The notes beneath the pieces were generated by a model that worked only from the letters and a program-made list of their open reading frames with translations, had not been told where the DNA came from and ran no database searches. Position numbers and translations under genes: made by a program. A stretch of 64,000 nucleotides of DNA from Simplicispira metamorpha. GTDB taxonomy: Bacteria > Pseudomonadota > Gammaproteobacteria > Burkholderiales > Burkholderiaceae_C. Position 1 is the stretch's first letter, and the number at the start of each line of letters is the position of its first letter. The stretch spans positions 1 through 64,000 of the forward strand of contig NZ_SLXH01000015.1 of NCBI RefSeq assembly GCF_004341365.1, read 5' to 3'. Of this stretch, positions 53,132 through 59,947 are shown piece by piece.

Positions 53132-53730
53132 GGTCAGGATGTAACGGCGGATGTAAGAGGATTTCGGAAAAGCACCGGAATCTCGACGGTGCTGGCGCTG
53201 CTCCACGGGCCAGCGCATCCGTCGCCAGTTTGGAGACAGCCCAGAACAGGTGGCCACCTCGCCAAGGGGTCAGATTTGAAATCCACCCCCTTGCCATCGA
53301 GGGATGAAAATTCAGCCGTGGTGCCAGCATTTGCCAGCAGCACGGTGAATGCGCAGTGAGCAGCAATGCCCGCTTGAACCATGACTTTTGATAACAGGCT
53401 TGGAAACCATTGGCAGCTTCGTGCAGACCTCTCGCGCGCGCGTACTGTTCGGAAAACTCGGGGCTGCGCGGCGCGCTGAATGCTAAGTTTTACTAAGTGC
53501 TGCGCGGCTTGCTCGGTGTTCGCCCAAACTGGATGCCCACCAGAGCGGGCTACCAAAGCGGGCAATCCCGGTTTGCCCCCCAACGGGCAAAGCGGGGATC
53601 CCCGCCACGGCCTGCCAGGCGCAGCCACCCCGAGATCGCAGAGCATTACCGGCTCAATTTTGAGCCGGTAGGCTGCATACACTGGGCGCATAGCCAGCGC
53701 GGTCCAGCCCCCGCAAACGCCCGATTCCTT

Positions 53731-53933
53731 GTTTACCCCGCTGTTTACCAACACCTGGTTTGCGCGCTAACCACGGCGCTAACCTGCCAGCGCTAACCTG
53801 TGCCAGCGCCCCCGATTCCGTGCGTACCAGCTTGCGTACCACCTCTTTGCGTACCGCCCAAGATGTAAAGTTTTGACAGGTTCACACGCCGCTTTCCGTG
53901 CGCACCAGACCGCGCACCGCATCCTTGCGCACC
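53731..53933. repeat. Four units of tripled seven-base words
   Basis: Each unit repeats one word three times at 12- then 14/15-base spacing, and the word changes between units. Unit 1 has GTTTACC at 53731 and 53743 and a decayed GTTTGCG at 53758. Unit 2 has GCTAACC at 53766, 53778 and 53792. Unit 3 has GCGTACC at 53822, 53834 and 53849. Unit 4 has GCGCACC at 53900, 53912 and 53927. Units 3 and 4 share a longer tail containing TTTTGACAGGTTC. The function is unknown. Confidence 0.7.
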
Positions 53934-54393
53934 GTCCCGAAGGTAAGGTTTTGACAGGTTCCCGTGGAAACCCCCTTCCTGTAAATCTGCGGCTGGAAAC
54001 TGAAGTTTTATGAAGTGGCTGTGGAAACTGAAGTTCCAGCAGTGCGTGGTGCAGTGTCAAGGCATCCTGAATGCCTGCATTTGCCAGCAAACGTCAACTT
54101 TTGCCAACAGGCGAGGGGCCGTTTTCGTACCGCTCTGGAACCCCCGTCACAAAGCAAAAACCCGGCGCAGTGGCCGGGCTGGTGGTGGGGTGTGCCTCGT
54201 GGCTCAAAACTGAGCCGTGCGCCTACTTTCCCGCACCAAAGGCCAGAACCACCCCGGCCAACAGCTTGGACAGCGCCAGCGTTTCCCGTGGCGTCAGGGT
54301 GGTCACGCTGGTGGCGCGGTTTGGTGCGATGTTTTCGGCAGAATTTGCACCCTTTTCGAATTCGTCGCTCTGGCGGAAAGAAAAAGGGTAAGC

Positions 54394-54422
54394 CGCGCAA
54401 CCATGCGCTTTCTCGTTGCGCG
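54394..54422. promoter_or_regulatory. Inverted repeat in the CRISPR leader
   Basis: CGCGCAAC (54394-54401) and GTTGCGCG (54415-54422) flank 13 bases, 28 bases before the first repeat. It could be a protein-binding site or an RNA hairpin in the leader. Confidence 0.4.
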
Positions 54423-54449
54423 ACAATCAATTGCCCGTTTCTGGTTCTA

Positions 54450-55017
54450 GTTCACTGCCGAGTAGGCAGCTCAGAAATGTGGAGAATTGAGCCGTCTAAG
54501 CTGCGGGTCGTTCACTGCCGAGTAGGCAGCTCAGAAAGTGAAAAAAGACCCCCCGGTTTCGAGCGGCGCGTTCACTGCCGAGTAGGCAGCTCAGAAACTG
54601 CGCGGTCGCATGAAGCGCATTCCCGGGGTGTTCACTGCCGAGTAGGCAGCTCAGAAATTGCGCGCTGCGGCAATCATCTTCACGATTTCGTTCACTGCCG
54701 AGTAGGCAGCTCAGAAAGTGAGAAGGCCACAGGGTTGGGGCTGGAGGGAGTTCACTGCCGAGTAGGCAGCTCAGAAAACCACCACCTCTTGCAAGCTGGG
54801 CGGCTCGGGGTTCACTGCCGAGTAGGCAGCTCAGAAATGCCGCCCGGCTCAGTGCGGCCTGGTATTTTTGTTCACTGCCGAGTAGGCAGCTCAGAAATTC
54901 CGCAGATTCATCTACTGAGCCATTAAGTCGTTCACTGCCGAGTAGGCAGCTCAGAAAAAAGAAAAGCTGCCCTATTTCCTGCGCGTTGAGTTCACTGCCG
55001 AGTAGGCAGCTCAGAAA
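54450..55017 (+). CRISPR. Type I-F CRISPR array, 10 repeats and 9 spacers
   Basis: Ten identical 28-base repeats occur at exact 60-base steps (54450, 54510 and so on to 54990), with nine 32-base spacers. The repeat begins GTTCACTGCC and ends GGCAGCTCAGAAA. The CTGCC/GGCAG stem and GTTCACTGCC start are the type I-F (Cas6f/Csy4) repeat family, and 32-base spacers fit I-F. The GAGTA loop is less common than the GTATA or GCACA loops of other I-F repeats. By comparison with other I-F arrays the leader is on the left. No cas gene is in the window, so interference depends on cas genes elsewhere or the array is an orphan. Open frames across it are artefacts of the 60-base period. Confidence 0.97.
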
Positions 55018-55111
55018 GGAGCGCCCCACCACGGGCGCTGCTCTGGTGGTGCCCCCTGCAACCCGGGGTTGCACTGTGGCGTGGCGGTGGAGCGCCAGGG
55101 CATGGCCTGGT

Positions 55112-56602
55112 TCAGCGTCGCCCACCCATAGGCACCTGCTCCACAGCCCCGGTTGCCTTGTTGAAGCGGATCACGCTACCCATGCTGGTGCTGCCATCAA
55201 CGTTTTTGGTTGTGGGCGTGACCTGCACCCCCCATTCCGATGGCTGTGTCTGCCCCTGCATTTCCCGCAGCCGCTGCACGATGGCCTGCCGCTTGGCCGG
55301 GTCTTTCTCCTGCGCAATTTGTGTCTGCATCGCGCTGATGAGTGATGCGCCTTGGTTCTTGATCCCCTGCGTTTCTTGCTCCAAGCCGAACTTGTCGCGC
55401 GCCAGGCCCTGTGTCTGGCCAAAGCGGTTGTTCTGCCCCACCTCCTGCATCTGCGCCCGGGCCGTGGAGCCAGCCTGCTGCATACCCTCGCGCTGGATGG
55501 CCGCGTTCTCGCGCATGGCGGCTTGATCCATGCCCGGCTGCGCACCGCGCGCTGCAAAATCTGCGTTCTCCATGGCAGCGGCATAGGCCCGCTCAGGCGA
55601 GACGCCCTTGTGCTTGTCCCAGCTACCGCCGTTGTTCATGATGGAGCTGGCCGACACCTGGGCATTGCGCAGCGCGTTCTGCGCTGACCAGCTGTTGCCA
55701 CTGTGGGCCACGGTGGGGACCTGGACTCCCCGTGGCACAGCGCCTGGTTCGGATGGCAGGCGCATCATGGCTTGCGCCGCAGAACGCGCGCCCAGTGCAT
55801 CAGCAGCAGCCATGTTCTCAGTGCTGACCTGTCCACCGTTGCGCGGCGCCTGGCCATTGATGGTGATGTCGCCAGACACGTTGGTGCCAGAGTAGCTGTT
55901 GCCCTCGCGCTTGACGTCGCCGATGCTCTGCATCGCCATCGCAGCCTGCGATTGAGGCGGTGGCGCTGCCGGGTTCACGCTGTCCGGGTTGATCACGCCG
56001 CGCCCAGCGCCTGCGCCCGCAGGCAGCGAGTTCATTTGCTCCCGGGCAGACTGGGCTGTGGTTGCGCCGGGCACTGTGGTGTTGGCCGCCGCAGGTGCGG
56101 GCCCAGCAGCAGCAACGCCAGCACCCAAGGCCATCATGCGCGAGGCAGCACTCAGACCAGACGATGCAGCATTGATTCCCGAACTGATAGCGCCGCCAGT
56201 GCTGGCCACCCGCGCCAAGCTACCGACACCAGGCAAGGCCATCATGGCGTTCCGCGCGTTGCGCCCAATGTCTGTGTTCAGCAGGTCATTCTGAGAGCCA
56301 TCCGGCGCTGGCGCTCTCAGGCCGCCGGTTGGTATCTGGTTGACCCGACTTTCCAGCGATGCAGGCGCGGCGCCTGGCAGCGTGTTCATCTGTTTCCGGG
56401 CGCTGGCGCCCGCAGAAGCACTGGGCGCTGTGGGCGTGGCAGGCGCTGCACCGGGCAGCGCGGCCATGCGTGCCGCAGCAGATTGTGGAGCGGCTGGCGC
56501 AGCCGTCTGCACCTGCGTCACACCGGGATTGCTCATGGCCGCCGCAGCGTCGCCAAATGAGTTCTTGCGCGGACCACGGTTGAGCGCGTCATCGATTGCC
56601 AT
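55112..56602 (-). CDS. Ala-rich phage-like protein, inverted copy A
   Basis: The 496-residue product is rich in Ala, Gly, Gln and Asn, without recognised domains. It shares long identical stretches with the protein at 57177 on the other strand. Conserved blocks are residues 1-76 (MAIDDALNRGPRKNSFGDAA) and about 182-413 (SGTNVSGDITINGQAPRN, NNRFGQTQGLARDK), plus a short end EQVPMGGR. Between them are unrelated segments: a Gly/Ala-rich hydrophobic region at about 115-175, and MQTQIAQEKDPAKRQAIVQR near 425. A motif like SAREQMNSLP recurs about five times. I infer a phage virion or ejected protein from its relation to the polyvalent protein downstream of copy B. Confidence 0.75.
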   Translation of the reverse strand: MAIDDALNRGPRKNSFGDAAAAMSNPGVTQVQTAAPAAPQSAAARMAALPGAAPATPTAPSASAGASARKQMNTLPGAAPASLESRVNQIPTGGLRAPAPDGSQNDLLNTDIGRNARNAMMALPGVGSLARVASTGGAISSGINAASSGLSAASRMMALGAGVAAAGPAPAAANTTVPGATTAQSAREQMNSLPAGAGAGRGVINPDSVNPAAPPPQSQAAMAMQSIGDVKREGNSYSGTNVSGDITINGQAPRNGGQVSTENMAAADALGARSAAQAMMRLPSEPGAVPRGVQVPTVAHSGNSWSAQNALRNAQVSASSIMNNGGSWDKHKGVSPERAYAAAMENADFAARGAQPGMDQAAMRENAAIQREGMQQAGSTARAQMQEVGQNNRFGQTQGLARDKFGLEQETQGIKNQGASLISAMQTQIAQEKDPAKRQAIVQRLREMQGQTQPSEWGVQVTPTTKNVDGSTSMGSVIRFNKATGAVEQVPMGGRR

Positions 56603-56670
56603 GAGGAGGTACCTTTCGAGATTCGTTCCCCGAAGTCTCCCCGCGCACAGCGCCGCAGTAAAACCCTACA
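55364..56670. repeat. Left arm of a mosaic inverted repeat
   Basis: Near-identical in reverse complement to 57107-58415 over two blocks: about 56375-56670 (start of the gene and some 70 bases upstream) and about 55364-56059 (middle of the gene). The segments between the blocks do not match. Confidence 0.7.
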
Positions 56671-57176
56671 AGGGTGCTCCCATGTGCGGCGCTGCAACCT
56701 GGGGTTTCACCGGCACCAGGACGAAGCCCACAGCCTGCGGGCACTGGACTCCCGCCACTGGCGGAAGTTGAGCCGCGCGCCGAAAGCAAAAACCCGGCGG
56801 TGGGCCGGGCGGGTGTCTTTAGGGGCTCTCGAAACTCAGGTTTGCTCAGGTAGGCTACCAGCGCCAAAGCGAAAGCTCGGCACGGGGCCGGGTCGGTGAC
56901 AAGATTGCTTGGCCACCACGGTGGCGTCCGGTACTGGGTGTACCGCTGCGCCTACCTCAAGCAGGACGCCGAGACCTTCGACAAGATGAAGGCGGGCGAG
57001 TATGGAGCCCTGTTTACAGCGTCTTTCGGTGAGCGGCCCGACGCCAATGTGCAGCGCAAGCAGCGTGACCGGCGCCCGCCCGTGGTGGCGTGCTCCTGGT
57101 AGCCCCCCCATAGGGTTTTGCGGTCGCGCTGTGCGCGGGGAGACTTCGGGGAACGAATCTCGAAAGGTACCTCCTC
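56603..57176. other. Spacer between the inverted copies
   Basis: The outer 70 bases on each side belong to the inverted repeat (GGTACCTTTCGAGATTCG and its complement). The inside holds a hairpin (CCCGGC/GCCGGG at about 56793-56809) like the one at 54158, and one possible small gene at 56896. Confidence 0.55.
56896..57102 (+). CDS. Possible small protein or gene fragment
   Basis: The 68-residue frame from GTG 56896 has codon use like real genes here (high third-position GC) and a protein-like sequence (YWVYRCAYLKQDAETFDKMK, then GEYGALFTASFGERPDAN). It has no recognised family. Its place between the two inverted arms suggests a small phage gene or the remaining end of a longer one. The opposite-strand frame over the same bases looks worse. 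Confidence 0.4.
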   Translation: MTRLLGHHGGVRYWVYRCAYLKQDAETFDKMKAGEYGALFTASFGERPDANVQRKQRDRRPPVVACSW

Positions 57177-58415
57177 ATGGCAATCGACGACGCGCTCAGC
57201 CGTGGTCCGCGCAAGAACTCATTTGGCGACGCTGCGGCGGCCATGAGCAATCCCGGTGTGACGCAGGTGCAGACGGCTGCGCCAGCCGCCCCACAGTCTG
57301 CTGCGGCGCGCATGGCCGCGCTGCCCGGTGCAGCACCTGCCACACCCACAGCGCCCAGTGCTTCTGTGGGCACCAGCGCCCGGGAGCAAATGAGCACGCT
57401 GCCAGGCAATCAGCCCACCGCGCCCAAGCCTACGCCTGCCGCAGCGCAGCCAGATCCAGTAGCGGCGCACAACCAAAAGCTGGCAGCAGCCCAAGAATTG
57501 CAGAGCTGGCAACAAGCCCCGAGCACATCAGCCAGTCCAGCGGACAGCCAGGCGGCGAGAAAAAATTACCTCGAACTCCAGCAAAAGTCGGTTGATATGC
57601 AGCCGTCCTATTTCACGCAGGAGGGGCCAATGACTGCGAAAAACCGCGCTGCTGTTGAATCTTCGGCATCCAATGCGCTCCAGTCCATGTACGCACCGCA
57701 AACTCCAGCGCCTGCCAGCACCACAGCCCAGTCTGCCCGGGAGCAAATGAACTCGCTGCCTGTGGGCGCAGGCGCTGGGCGCGGCGTGATCAACCCGGAC
57801 AGCGTGAACCCGGCAGCGCCACCGCCCCAATCGCAGGCTGCGATGGCGATGCAGAGCATCGGCGACGTCAAGCGCGAGGGCAACAGCTACTCTGGCACCA
57901 ACGTGTCTGGCGACATCACCATCAATGGCCAGGCGCCGCGCAACGGTGGACAGGTCAGCACTGAGAACATGGCTGCTGCTGATGCACTGGGCGCGCGTTC
58001 TGCGGCGCAAGCCATGATGCGCCTGCCATCCGAACCAGGCGCTGTGCCACGGGGAGTCCAGGCCCCCACCGTGGCCCACAGTGGCAACAGCTGGTCAGCG
58101 CAGAACGCGCTGCGCAATGCCCAGGTGTCGGCCAGCTCCATCATGAACAACGGCGGTAGCTGGGACAAGCACAAGGGCGTGTCGCCTGAGCGGGCCTATG
58201 CCGCTGCCCTGGAGAACGCGGACTTTGCAGCGCGTGGTGCGCAGGCGGGCATGGAGCAAGCCGCAATGCGCGAGAACGCAGCCATCCAGCGCGAGGGTAT
58301 GCAGCAGGCTGGCTCCACGGCCCGGGCGCAGATGCAGGAGGTGGGGCAGAACAACCGCTTTGGCCAGACACAGGGCTTGGCGCGCGACAAACTCGCCATG
58401 GAGCAAGAAACGCAG
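57107..58415. repeat. Right arm of a mosaic inverted repeat
   Basis: Counterpart of 55364-56670 on the other strand. Conserved blocks are about 57107-57405 and 57720-58415. Confidence 0.7.
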
Positions 58416-58769
58416 GGCTTCAGCAACCGTGCAGCGGCGCAGTCAGAGCAGCTGCGAAATGTGTTGCTTGACCCGAAGGCCACGCCAGAGCAGCGCAAGG
58501 TGGCCCAGCGAAGCCTGGTTGCCCTGAGCGGCAAGACGGCGGCTGACCGCATGCAGACCGTGGCCTTGCCTGACACCACGACCGATACCGGGCAGGTGGT
58601 GCGAGGCGGCCAGGCGCTGGTGCGCACGCTGGAAGATGGGACGGTGGAGCAGGTGCCTATCGGCGGGCGGAAGCCATTGACGGAAACGCCGGAAACCTTG
58701 GCCATCCGGAACAATGCCAACATGTCCCGCGAACAGAAAGCGGCTGCCTTGGCAAAGCTGGGCTATTGA
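57177..58769 (+). CDS. Ala-rich phage-like protein, inverted copy B
   Basis: The 530-residue paralogue of the gene at 55112, in opposite orientation. Residues 1-76 and about 183-414 are almost identical to copy A, including at the DNA level. Residues about 77-181 (HNQKLAAAQELQSWQQAPST) and the C-terminus (NVLLDPKATPEQRKVAQRSL, ending MSREQKAAALAKLGY) are different. It has no signal peptide or membrane helix. In both copies the start codon follows AAAGG at a long distance and GGTACCTCCTC directly. It lies upstream of the toxin-antitoxin genes and the polyvalent protein, in the same direction as the latter, as in a phage late region. Confidence 0.75.
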   Translation: MAIDDALSRGPRKNSFGDAAAAMSNPGVTQVQTAAPAAPQSAAARMAALPGAAPATPTAPSASVGTSAREQMSTLPGNQPTAPKPTPAAAQPDPVAAHNQKLAAAQELQSWQQAPSTSASPADSQAARKNYLELQQKSVDMQPSYFTQEGPMTAKNRAAVESSASNALQSMYAPQTPAPASTTAQSAREQMNSLPVGAGAGRGVINPDSVNPAAPPPQSQAAMAMQSIGDVKREGNSYSGTNVSGDITINGQAPRNGGQVSTENMAAADALGARSAAQAMMRLPSEPGAVPRGVQAPTVAHSGNSWSAQNALRNAQVSASSIMNNGGSWDKHKGVSPERAYAAALENADFAARGAQAGMEQAAMRENAAIQREGMQQAGSTARAQMQEVGQNNRFGQTQGLARDKLAMEQETQGFSNRAAAQSEQLRNVLLDPKATPEQRKVAQRSLVALSGKTAADRMQTVALPDTTTDTGQVVRGGQALVRTLEDGTVEQVPIGGRKPLTETPETLAIRNNANMSREQKAAALAKLGY

Positions 58770-58799
58770 TTTTTCATCGACCGCCAAGAAGGCGGCGCG

Positions 58800-59096
58800 T
58801 CAGGCGTTTGTCATGGGCTCCAACGAGAGCTTGAACCCCATGGCGTGGATGACCTTGAAAAGCGTATCGGAACTTGGCGCGCGCTCTCCAGAAAGGCTTT
58901 TGTAAAGGCTTTCACGAGAAAGACCGGTGTCGCGGGCCAGCTGTGTCATGCCGCGCGCGCGGGCAATATCGCCCAGCGCCCCGGCCAGCTCGGCGGGGCC
59001 GTTGTCTTCCAGGACTTGGCGGAGGTATTCAGCGATTTCCTCTTCGCTGTTGAGGTAGTTGGCCATGTCGAATGGCCGGGTCTTGATGTTGCTCAT
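58800..59096 (-). CDS. COG3636-type addiction-module antitoxin, apparently orphan
   Basis: The 98-residue product matches the HigA-like 'addiction module antidote' family: NSEEEIAEYLRQVLEDNGPA, then a helix-turn-helix GMTQLARDTGLSRESLYKSL and the typical end TLFKVIHAMGFKLSLEP. Such antitoxins normally follow a RelE/HigB-like toxin gene. Here the 110 bases upstream encode at most a short tail (RLRAMAKEINL at about 59098-59130) that resembles the C-terminus of such toxins, so the toxin seems lost. It faces the relB-yafQ pair on the other strand. Confidence 0.82.
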   Translation of the reverse strand: MSNIKTRPFDMANYLNSEEEIAEYLRQVLEDNGPAELAGALGDIARARGMTQLARDTGLSRESLYKSLSGERAPSSDTLFKVIHAMGFKLSLEPMTNA

Positions 59097-59211
59097 AGGT
59101 TGATCTCCTTGGCCATCGCCCGCAGCCTTGATGGTGCCCAGTTTGCCCCGCTTTGCACGACATTCCAACGCCCGATAAAATAGAACAAGAATTGACCATT
59201 GAAAGTATCAA

Positions 59212-59508
59212 ATGAGCATTGTTCGTACAACGGTTGACGATAAGTTGTTTCATAGTGCCAGCGACATTCTCTCCACACTGGGGCTGGACATGAACGGTGC
59301 GGTGCGCATGTTTTTGCAGGGCGTGGTGCTGCACAACGGCATTCCCTTTGACCTTCGCCTGACGGCTGAGCAGGCTCAGGCCCTGCATGTGCGCAAGCAG
59401 ACGAATCGCCAGGCGACCAAGGAAGCCCGCGACATTGCCAAGAACGGTGGCCCTGGTCATGCCAGCGTGCAGGCTATGCTGGCAGCCATGGACAAGGATG
59501 AAGCCTGA
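59212..59508 (+). CDS. relB: RelB/DinJ-family antitoxin
   Basis: The 98-residue product has the ribbon-helix-helix opening of DinJ/RelB antitoxins (VRTTVDDKLFHSASDILSTL, then GLDMNGAVRMFLQGVVLHNG) and the conserved IPFDLRL that follows. The C-terminal part should wrap the toxin. The stop overlaps the toxin start by one base. A -10-like TAAAAT lies at 59176-59181. It is a likely autorepressor of the pair. Confidence 0.88.
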   Translation: MSIVRTTVDDKLFHSASDILSTLGLDMNGAVRMFLQGVVLHNGIPFDLRLTAEQAQALHVRKQTNRQATKEARDIAKNGGPGHASVQAMLAAMDKDEA

Positions 59509-59843
59509 TGGCCGGCAAGAAAGGGCGCACGCTGCGCACCATTGCCTACACCAGGACTTTCAGGAAAGACTACTTGCGCATGGCGGCTGCGGGCCGCTAT
59601 GACATGACCTTGGTGAACGAGGTGGGCGGCCTGCTCATCGCGCACACAGCGCAAGAGGTGCTTGCCCAGCGGTGGAGTGATCACGGCCTGACGGCGGACG
59701 ATGAGTGGGACGCGGGCGACCGTGACATTCACCTGGGCGGTGACTTCCTGCTGATCTACCGCATTGACCCGCATCCTGATGACAAGGGCATGGAGATTGT
59801 TATCTTCAAGCGACTGGGCACGCACAGCGAGTTGTTCGGTTGA
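59508..59843 (+). CDS. yafQ: YafQ-family mRNA interferase toxin
   Basis: The 111-residue RelE-superfamily ribonuclease cleaves mRNA in the ribosome in characterised YafQ proteins. Family features are YTRTFRKDYLRMAAAGRYD, the histidine-containing core (WSDHGLTADDEWDAGDRDIH, then LGGDFLLIYRIDP) and the catalytic end FKRLGTHSELFG. It is paired with the DinJ-type antitoxin upstream. The stop is 22 bases before the solitary CRISPR-like repeat, so the repeat should be transcribed with the toxin. Confidence 0.9.
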   Translation: MAGKKGRTLRTIAYTRTFRKDYLRMAAAGRYDMTLVNEVGGLLIAHTAQEVLAQRWSDHGLTADDEWDAGDRDIHLGGDFLLIYRIDPHPDDKGMEIVIFKRLGTHSELFG

Positions 59844-59865
59844 ACTGCCAAGGCATCCGCCTTGT

Positions 59866-59893
59866 GTTCACTGCCGCATAGGCAGCTCATGAT
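59866..59893 (+). repeat. Solitary type I-F CRISPR-like repeat
   Basis: A single 28-base unit beginning GTTCACTGCC, with loop GCATA, stem partner GGCAG and ending CTCATGAT. It matches the array repeat at 54450 in 23 or 24 of 28 positions: the stem and 5' handle side are kept, the loop and last four bases differ. No second repeat or 32-base periodicity is near. A small hairpin (CAAGGC/GCCTTG at 59849-59864) precedes it. Such solitary repeats in phages act as RNA anti-CRISPRs or as CreA-like regulators. Confidence 0.8.
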
Positions 59894-59947
59894 TTCGTCC
59901 CCCCTGTAGGGTTCGACGCCCAGCCCCGCAGTGGAAACACTGGGGGA

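Larger units (their letters stand above)
53132..54449. other. 1.3 kb gene-poor accessory region
   Basis: No recognisable gene is present. The longest frames (for example 53134-53754 on the minus strand) have no family signature, and their residue composition looks like translated repeats. The region holds a 31-base near-palindrome at 53263-53293, the tripled-word repeats at 53731-53933, a 75-base direct repeat, a GGAAACTGAAGTT duplication at about 53994 and 54022, a terminator-like hairpin (AACCCGGC/GCCGGG) at about 54158-54180, and the leader side of the CRISPR array. Confidence 0.5.

Noticed and set aside
53263-53293. 31-base near-palindrome (CAAGGGG ... CCCCTTG) as a transposon end
   Set aside because: No transposase, target duplication or second copy is visible.
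53134-53754. 206-residue minus-strand frame after tRNA-Lys
   Set aside because: No family signature, overlaps the word repeats and a near-palindrome, and no ribosome binding site. Kept only as part of the described gene-poor region.
54478-54989. Self-targeting spacers matching the neighbouring phage-like genes
   Set aside because: I compared the nine spacers by eye with the window and saw no match; a proper search was not possible.
54015-55125. Open frames of 303 (plus) and 209 (minus) residues across the CRISPR array, with repeated VHCRVGSSE or FLSCLLGSE
   Set aside because: The 60-base repeat period is a multiple of three, so frames stay open by chance. The peptide repeats are translated CRISPR repeats.
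59905-59935. T-arm-like GGGTTCGAC near the solitary repeat, as a possible tRNA-derived att site
   Set aside because: Only nine bases match the T-arm of tRNA-Lys, no acceptor or anticodon arm is present, and no integrase gene is near.
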